A DNA stretch of 64,000 nucleotides from Streptomyces aureus (GTDB lineage: Bacteria > Actinomycetota > Actinomycetes > Streptomycetales > Streptomycetaceae), in NCBI RefSeq assembly GCF_000725495.1, contig NZ_JNZD01000005.1:62001-126000 (forward strand). Direction: 5' to 3'. This document shows, in pieces, positions 59,814-64,000 of this stretch. The notes under the pieces were generated by a model that did not search any database, was not told the DNA's origin, and worked only from the letters and a program-made list of their open reading frames with translations. The position numbers and the translations under genes were made by a program. The number at the start of each line of letters is the position of its first letter. Position 1 is the stretch's first letter.

Positions 59814-61429
59814 ACGAGGCCCTGCCCGACGTCCCGGAAGTCCGCGTGGTCGGACTTCCGCAGCTCACGTCGGGTTTCGACCTGGTTGAACGTCTTGATC
59901 TACCCATGCACCTCAAGGTGCACGGTCCGCTCGAACCCCTGGGCGGAGAGGACCTGGCGAGCCTCGCCGAGGACATCAATCTGAAGGGCCGCGGCGGGGC
60001 GGGCTTCCCCTTCGGGAAGAAGCTGCGCTCGGTGGCCGAATCGGCCATCAAGAAGGGCATCCGCCCGGTGGTGGTCGTCAACGGAAGCGAGGACGAACCG
60101 GCCTGCCGCAAGGACACGGTGCTCATCAACCGTGCCCCGCACCTCATCCTCGACGGCGCCCTCCTCGTCGCGGAGGCCATGGGTGCCCGCACGCTCGTGA
60201 TCGGTGTGACCCGCGAGTCCACCCAGCGCTCGATGGAGGCGGCGCTGGCGGAGCGGGGGCTGAGCAACCGCAGGGGGTCGCCCCTTCGCGCGCGCGTGCA
60301 GCGCAATCCGGTGCGCATGGTGACCGGAGCGGCCGCCTCGCTGATCCGCTCGATCGACGGCGGCCCGGCCGTGCCGCCCGGCCGCAAGGTCAGCGCCTCG
60401 CAGTCGGGCGTCGGGGGCGCGCCCACCCTGCTGTCGAACGCAGAGACGTTCGCGCAGCTGGCCATCGCCGCCCGCATCGGCCCGGAGCGCTACCGCAACA
60501 CGGGCCTGTACGACGAGCCCGGCACCGTCATGCTCACCGTCTCGGGCGCGGTCGCGCGCCCGATGGTGATCGAGGTCCCCACGGGCGTGCCCCTGCGGTA
60601 CGTGCTCCAGCTGGCCGGCGCCCCGGCGATGCCGCAGGGCGTGCTGACCGGCGGCTACCACGGCAAGTGGCTGGACGCGGCGACCGTCAACGACGCGATC
60701 GTCTCGCGCGACTCCCTGGCGGCGGTCGGCGGCGCGCTCGGCGCCGGCGCGATCCTCCCCATCACCCAGGAGACCTGCCCGCTGGGCGAGTCGCTGCGCG
60801 TGATGCAGTGGCTGGCCGACGAGAGCGCGGGCCAGTGCGGTCCCTGCTACCTCGGTCTGCCCGCCGCCGCGCGCGGCCTGGCGGACATCCTCAACGGCGG
60901 CGGCCCGGCGGCCCTGGAGGCCGTGAAGCAGGTCGCCAAGTCGGTGAAGCGGCGCGGCGCCTGTTCCCACCCGGACGGCTCGGCGATGTTCATCGAGTCG
61001 ACCCTGAAGGCGTTCACGGACGACCTGGCCGCGCACGTCCTCGGAAACGGCTGCGGAAGGCCCGTGGAGGGCGTTCTGCCGCTCTTCGAGGACGGTCAGG
61101 TGCCGATGGGCGTCCTGAGCGGCCCGAGCGAGCAGGAGGCGGGGCCGGCCCGCCAGAAGATCTTCGTCGACTGGACCCTGTGCCGCGGGCACGGCCTGTG
61201 CGCCGACCTCCTTCCCGAGGTCTTCGAACTGGGCGCCGACGGCTTCCCCACCGTGGCGCAGGCCCCGGTGCCCCGGTTCGCCGAGGCGAAGGCCCTGCGC
61301 GCGGTGCGCCGCTGCCCGGCGCTGGCCCTGCGCATCGAGGAGGACACGAGGGGCTCGTCCTCCTCGCGGACCAACCTGCCGGTGCTGTCCCAGGGCCGCG
61401 GGCGCCGCGCGCTCGGCAGCGGCCGCTGA
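59810..61429 (+). CDS. NuoF-like flavoprotein fused to a ferredoxin
   Basis: A 539-residue fusion, cytosolic. The first 430 residues follow NuoF, the NADH/FMN subunit of complex I: NADH/FMN loop GRGGAGFPFGKK near 60-71, NGSEDEPACRKD near 90, an SLBB segment near 255, and the cluster region ESAGQCGPCYLGL with GACSHPDG. The first Cys of the usual CxxCxxC is Ala, so one ligand differs. Residues about 450-520 add a ferredoxin: LCRGHGLCADLLPEVFEL and RRCPALAL, which fits a 3Fe-4S or 4Fe-4S cluster. GTG at 59810 overlaps the stop of the heme-protein gene (GTGA). It would oxidise NADH and pass electrons on to that partner. Confidence 0.88.
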   Translation: MNEALPDVPEVRVVGLPQLTSGFDLVERLDLPMHLKVHGPLEPLGGEDLASLAEDINLKGRGGAGFPFGKKLRSVAESAIKKGIRPVVVVNGSEDEPACRKDTVLINRAPHLILDGALLVAEAMGARTLVIGVTRESTQRSMEAALAERGLSNRRGSPLRARVQRNPVRMVTGAAASLIRSIDGGPAVPPGRKVSASQSGVGGAPTLLSNAETFAQLAIAARIGPERYRNTGLYDEPGTVMLTVSGAVARPMVIEVPTGVPLRYVLQLAGAPAMPQGVLTGGYHGKWLDAATVNDAIVSRDSLAAVGGALGAGAILPITQETCPLGESLRVMQWLADESAGQCGPCYLGLPAAARGLADILNGGGPAALEAVKQVAKSVKRRGACSHPDGSAMFIESTLKAFTDDLAAHVLGNGCGRPVEGVLPLFEDGQVPMGVLSGPSEQEAGPARQKIFVDWTLCRGHGLCADLLPEVFELGADGFPTVAQAPVPRFAEAKALRAVRRCPALALRIEEDTRGSSSSRTNLPVLSQGRGRRALGSGR

Positions 61430-61439
61430 CCCGAAGGAG

Positions 61440-61463
61440 CGGGCCGCCGGGAACGGCGGCCCG
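61440..61463 (+). terminator. Terminator of the redox operon
   Basis: A perfect 10-bp stem, CGGGCCGCCG with its complement, and a GGAA tetraloop, ten bases past the stop codon. Confidence 0.85.
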
Positions 61464-61538
61464 CCCTCGGCATGTTCCGGATGTTCCCGGCGCGGGAGGT
61501 TCACCCGTGGCGCCGGGAGGCCCGTTCCGTGAAGGACC

Positions 61539-61641
61539 CGGGAAACGAAGAAGCGGACCACCCTGATCGGGTGGCCCGCTTTCAACGACTGTGGAGCTAA
61601 GGAGAATTGAACTCCTGACCTCCTGCATGCCATGCAGTGAA
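61539..61641. repeat. 103-bp direct repeat, copy A
   Basis: Identical over 103 bases to 62684-62786. It contains a hairpin (61552-61580) and the 3' half of a tRNA-Ala gene read on the minus strand. Seven further bases before it match copy B with one difference. The two copies are 1145 bases apart in direct orientation and bracket the two zinc-ribbon genes. Confidence 0.95.
61592..61638 (-). pseudogene. 3' half of a tRNA-Ala (anticodon GGC)
   Basis: On the minus strand the sequence has an anticodon stem-loop with T33, GGC and A37, a five-base variable loop, a perfect T stem (AGGAG/CTCCT) with loop TTCAATT, the acceptor strand TAGCTCC and discriminator A. The bases where the 5' half should lie (about 61639-61665) do not fit a D arm, and the required TAGCTCC-complement is absent, so it is not a full gene. 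It is followed on the minus strand by a terminator hairpin. Confidence 0.8.
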
Positions 61642-61944
61642 CCACCAAATCGTTTCCGGTCCGTACGGATTCGCGCCGCATGTCGCATTTTCCGGGTCCT
61701 GGCGTGCGCCGCGCCCGCCCCGCCCTGCCCGCCGCGCCGGCCCCGGCGGGCCTCAGCGGCCCCACAGGCGGCTCACGGCACCCCGTCGCCCCTCCGGGGC
61801 GCCCGGGGACGCGGACGGTGCGCGGGGGCGGCTTCAGGGCGGCCGGAGGCCCGCGGCCAGGAAGGGCCGGCTCCCGGGACCGGAAGACTCCCGGAAACGG
61901 GAAAGCCCCGGGGACGGCCCGTCCCCGGGGTCACACGGCCTCGA
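61642..61944. other. Gene-free stretch between repeat copy A and the zinc-ribbon gene
   Basis: About 300 GC-rich bases without a supported gene. It ends in a hairpin at 61905-61930 (10-bp stem, CCCCGGGGAC type) that fits as terminator of the gene at 61945. Confidence 0.5.
61905..61930 (-). terminator. Terminator of the zinc-ribbon gene pair
   Basis: A perfect 10-bp stem with a short GGCCCG loop, about 15 bases past the stop of the 77-residue gene. Confidence 0.75.
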
Positions 61945-62178
61945 TCAGGCCGTGGCGAACGAATAGAACCGCTTGAGCGTGCAGTGCTCGTCGAGGAGCC
62001 GTGCGTAGATCGGCTCGCCCTCCAGCTCGCGGTACGTCTCGATCGGGTCGCCTTTTATGATCAGCGCCCGCGCGCATTCCTCGCACCAGTACTGGTAGTC
62101 GTGGTTGACCGGCTCCATGTCGCGGACGATCGGCGTACCACTGCCGCACCAATCGCATTTCCGCCTGTGTGCACCCAT
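61945..62178 (-). CDS. Small zinc-ribbon protein
   Basis: A 77-residue protein with two CxxC pairs, CDWC near residue 8 and CEEC near 35, which would bind one zinc. The linker VRDMEPVNHDYQYW and the tail LLDEHCTLKRFYSFATA are not known to me. ATG 62178 has GGAG seven bases upstream; a TTG one codon earlier is also open. It lies three bases after the stop of the 57-residue gene, so the two form an operon on the minus strand. It sits between two copies of the tRNA repeat, which suggests cargo of a former mobile element. No function assigned. Confidence 0.7.
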   Translation of the reverse strand: MGAHRRKCDWCGSGTPIVRDMEPVNHDYQYWCEECARALIIKGDPIETYRELEGEPIYARLLDEHCTLKRFYSFATA

Positions 62179-62181
62179 CAA

Positions 62182-62355
62182 TCAGCTCCAGCTGTGGCCG
62201 CAGGCCGTGCACACGTAGGAGATTCCTCCGTTGTCACCGAGAACCTGGGCAACGTGGACCGATCCGCAGGAAGGGCAGTCGAGGAGGGTGGCTTTCTCAC
62301 GGTTCAGTGCCACTTCGAGGAGATCGTCGACCTCCTCGAGGATGCTGGCAGGCAT
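62182..62355 (-). CDS. Tiny zinc-ribbon protein
   Basis: A 57-residue protein, below the usual reporting length. It starts MPASILEEVDDLLEV, a short acidic helix, then has CPSC near residue 27 and CTAC near 50, ending GHSWS. Two CxxC pairs spaced like this form a zinc ribbon. A very strong ribosome site, GGGAGGGAG, precedes the ATG, which supports translation. It is the first gene of the pair with the 77-residue protein and lies inside the tRNA-repeat bracket. It might bind nucleic acid or a partner protein; no function is known to me. Confidence 0.65.
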   Translation of the reverse strand: MPASILEEVDDLLEVALNREKATLLDCPSCGSVHVAQVLGDNGGISYVCTACGHSWS

Positions 62356-62683
62356 CGCTACTCCCTCCCGTCGGGCCGCGCCCCCTTCCGGCCGTTTGAT
62401 TCTGCCACGGCCGGAGCAATACGGTCAGCGACGCCTGCGTACCAGTCCGGACACGGGCACCCGGCGCGGCCGTACGGGGCGGCGCATACGAGCACGCCGG
62501 GAGCGCGTCCGCAGAGGTATACGCCCCAGGGACCCCAACCGACTCAAGCGATTCCGGAAGAGTGTGCCGAAGGCCACGGTGCCCGGGGGTCCGGGGCGCT
62601 CGCCCGGCCCCTGACGGTCCGGCGGCCGGAGCGGACCGGCGCTTCCGGGGCGAAGGACCCCGGTGCCTCCGGGGCGAAGGACT
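62356..62683. other. 328-base stretch between the zinc-ribbon genes and repeat copy B
   Basis: It contains the promoter region of the pair (about 62360-62420). No integrase, excisionase or other gene was found, and the frames have no codon bias. Confidence 0.5.
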
Positions 62684-62786
62684 CGGGAAACGAAGAAGCG
62701 GACCACCCTGATCGGGTGGCCCGCTTTCAACGACTGTGGAGCTAAGGAGAATTGAACTCCTGACCTCCTGCATGCCATGCAGTGAA
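62684..62786. repeat. 103-bp direct repeat, copy B
   Basis: Identical to 61539-61641. The identity ends in the anticodon stem of the tRNA half, where integration cores of tRNA-targeted elements commonly end. Confidence 0.95.
62737..62783 (-). pseudogene. 3' half of a tRNA-Ala (anticodon GGC), second copy
   Basis: Same half-tRNA as in copy A, again without a 5' half on the upstream (higher-coordinate) side. A terminator hairpin follows at 62697-62725. Confidence 0.8.
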
Positions 62787-62837
62787 ATCCGGTCCCGCCG
62801 GGGCCGCGCGAGGGGATGAAGAGCGGCCCGGCGCGCC

Positions 62838-63524
62838 TCAGTCGTCGTCGCCGAGGACCGGCTCCGGCAGCGTGCCGGCGTTGTGCTCGAGCAGCCGCCA
62901 GCCGCGGACGCCCTCGCCGAGGACGGACCAGCAGCAGTTCGACAGACCGCCGAGGCTCTCCCAGTCCTGCGACTCCAGGCCGAGCAGACGGCCGATCGTG
63001 GTGCGGATCGTGCCTCCGTGGCTGACGACGACGAGGGTGCCGTCGTCGGGCAGCTTGTCCGCGTGCCGCAGCACCACGGGGGCGGCGCGGTCGGCGACCT
63101 CGGTCTCCAGTTCGCCCCCGCCGCGCCGCACCGGCTCGCCGCGCTTCCACGCGGCGTACTGCTCGCCGTGGCGGGCGATGATCTCCTCGTGCGTCAGCCC
63201 CTGCCAGACGCCCGCGTAGGTCTCGCGCAGGCCCTCGTCGTGGGTGACGTCCAAGCCGGTGAGGACGGCCAGCTCGGCGGCCGTGGCCGCGGCGCGCTGG
63301 AGGTCCGAGGCGACGATGGCGTCGGGCTTCAGCGAGGCGAGCAGCCGGGCGGCGCGCCGGGCCTGCCCGATGCCCGTCTCGGTCAGCTCGACGTCGGTCG
63401 AGCCCTGGAACCGGCGGTCCACGTTCCAGGAGGTCTGGCCGTGCCGCCACAGGATGATGCGGCGGCCCCGGCCGGGCTTCCCGTCGGAGGCCGGGCCCGC
63501 GGCCCCGCGGGCCTCGGCGCTCAC
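62838..63524 (-). CDS. Histidine phosphatase (phosphoglycerate-mutase-like)
   Basis: A 228-residue member of the histidine phosphatase superfamily. The catalytic LWRHGQTSWN is near residues 26-35, RETYAGVWQGLTHEEI near 105 and VVSHGGTIR near 170 hold the second His. The GTG at 63524 overlaps the stop of rsfS (GTGA). Phosphatases in this position next to rsfS are common in actinobacteria, where some act on glucosyl-3-phosphoglycerate; the substrate here is not readable. It closes the small operon before the tRNA repeat copy B. Confidence 0.92.
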   Translation of the reverse strand: MSAEARGAAGPASDGKPGRGRRIILWRHGQTSWNVDRRFQGSTDVELTETGIGQARRAARLLASLKPDAIVASDLQRAAATAAELAVLTGLDVTHDEGLRETYAGVWQGLTHEEIIARHGEQYAAWKRGEPVRRGGGELETEVADRAAPVVLRHADKLPDDGTLVVVSHGGTIRTTIGRLLGLESQDWESLGGLSNCCWSVLGEGVRGWRLLEHNAGTLPEPVLGDDD

Positions 63525-63964
63525 CGGAGTTCCCCCAGGCCGGCGGAGTCCTCCTCGGCCTGGAACTTCGCGTGCTCGGCGGCCTTGCCCCGGGTCGCCT
63601 TGGCCTCTTCGGGCAGGTCGAGCTCCGGGCAGTCCTTCCACAGCCGCTCGAGGGCGTAGAAGACGCGCTCCTCGCTGTGCTGGACGTGCACGACGATGTC
63701 GACGTAGTCGAGCAGCACCCAGCGGGCCTCGCGGTCGCCCTCGCGGCGCACCGGCTTGGCGCCGAGTTCCTTGCTCAGGCGCTCCTCGATCTCGTCGACG
63801 ATCGACTTGACCTGGCGGTCGTTCGGCGCGGAGGCCAGCAGAAAGGCGTCGGTGATGGAGAGCACATCACTGACGTCGTAGGCGATGATGTCGTGCGCGA
63901 GCTTGTCTGCGGCCGCCTGTGCGGCGGTGTTGATGAGCTCGATGGAGCGGTCCGTGGCGGTCAC
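63521..63964 (-). CDS. rsfS: Ribosome silencing factor RsfS
   Basis: A 147-residue protein that binds ribosomal protein L14 and blocks joining of the subunits when nutrients fall. Signature elements are DVSDVLSITDAFLLASAPNDRQVKSIVDEIEE near 30-62, GDREARWVLLDYVDIVVHVQ near 75-95 and EERVFYALERLWKD near 97-110. GTG at 63964 is the preferred start; GGAAAG lies upstream. The C-terminal 30 residues are charged and disordered. In actinobacteria it follows nadD and a LytR-type gene, which would lie beyond the window edge. Confidence 0.96.
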   Translation of the reverse strand: MTATDRSIELINTAAQAAADKLAHDIIAYDVSDVLSITDAFLLASAPNDRQVKSIVDEIEERLSKELGAKPVRREGDREARWVLLDYVDIVVHVQHSEERVFYALERLWKDCPELDLPEEAKATRGKAAEHAKFQAEEDSAGLGELR

Positions 63965-64000
63965 TGCGCGGCTTTCCGTCGGCGGTCGGTTACCCCTCAA

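Noticed and set aside
61014..61688. Minus-strand frames starting MQEVRSSILLSS near both tRNA repeats
   Set aside because: They translate the tRNA-Ala 3' half and its terminator. These are known artefact ORFs; the duplication is real but not a protein family.
61592..62783. Intact tRNA-Ala gene at either repeat
   Set aside because: The 3' half folds well but no 5' acceptor strand or D arm is present in the correct place for either copy.

Overview
The window is chromosomal DNA from a Streptomyces or a very close relative. It is extremely GC-rich, almost every third codon position is G or C, GTG starts are common, and there is a single clear TTA (bldA-type) codon. The gene order leuA, era, phoH/ybeY, dnaJ2/hrcA, hemW, fadD, lepA/rpsT/holA, comEC/comEA, leuS, rsfS is that of the conserved streptomycete chromosome core. 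Most genes lie on the minus strand in short, often overlapping (ATGA or GTGA) operons. No complete tRNA, rRNA, CRISPR array, transposase or integrase was found.

Region by region. 1-4.8 kb: an MMPL/RND exporter cut by the window edge, a zinc-ribbon TerB-like protein, and leuA behind a leucine-rich leader peptide. 4.9-9.0 kb: a protealysin-type M4 metalloprotease with its emfourin inhibitor, then a GH1 beta-glucosidase coupled to a sugar-type MFS carrier. 9.0-12.6 kb: three exported proteins that look like a WxL/WxLIP surface system; the first carries the TTA codon. 12.4-14.2 kb: an amtB-glnB pair behind a GlnR-like box, with no glnD. 14.3-22.8 kb: era, a degenerate cytidine-deaminase-like gene, a divergent XRE regulator/MFS exporter pair, then phoH-ybeY-CNNM-YjbR and a PfkB kinase. 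23-33 kb: transport, adenine/adenosine deaminase, RNase Z, a HIT protein, tricorn protease, VOC, rsmE and a nitronate monooxygenase. 33-39 kb: hrcA-dnaJ under a CIRCE element, an MBL hydrolase, DUF3097 and hemW. 39-48 kb: a SpoIIE-type phosphatase between two tandem-repeat tracts, fadD, lepA, rpsT and holA. 48-55 kb: arylamine N-acetyltransferase, comEC-comEA, DegV and a small membrane protein. 55-64 kb: leuS behind a clear leader-peptide attenuator, a two-gene redox operon, a pair of 103-bp direct repeats that each contain the 3' half of a tRNA-Ala gene and enclose two tiny zinc-ribbon genes, then a histidine phosphatase and rsfS.

Most of the window is core translation, stress and metabolism. 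The most interesting accessory biology is (i) the operon at 58.5-61.4 kb. A six-helix membrane protein with the two His-pair spacings of the NOX/ferric-reductase heme core, but no flavin domain, is translationally coupled to a NuoF-ferredoxin fusion. This suggests an NADH-driven trans-membrane electron path built from unusual parts. Others are (ii) the WxL-like exported trio, probably under bldA control, (iii) the protease-inhibitor operon, (iv) two leucine attenuators (leuA, leuS) whose leader peptides appear to be leaderless or nearly so, and (v) the tRNA-half repeats, which look like the scar of an integrative element.
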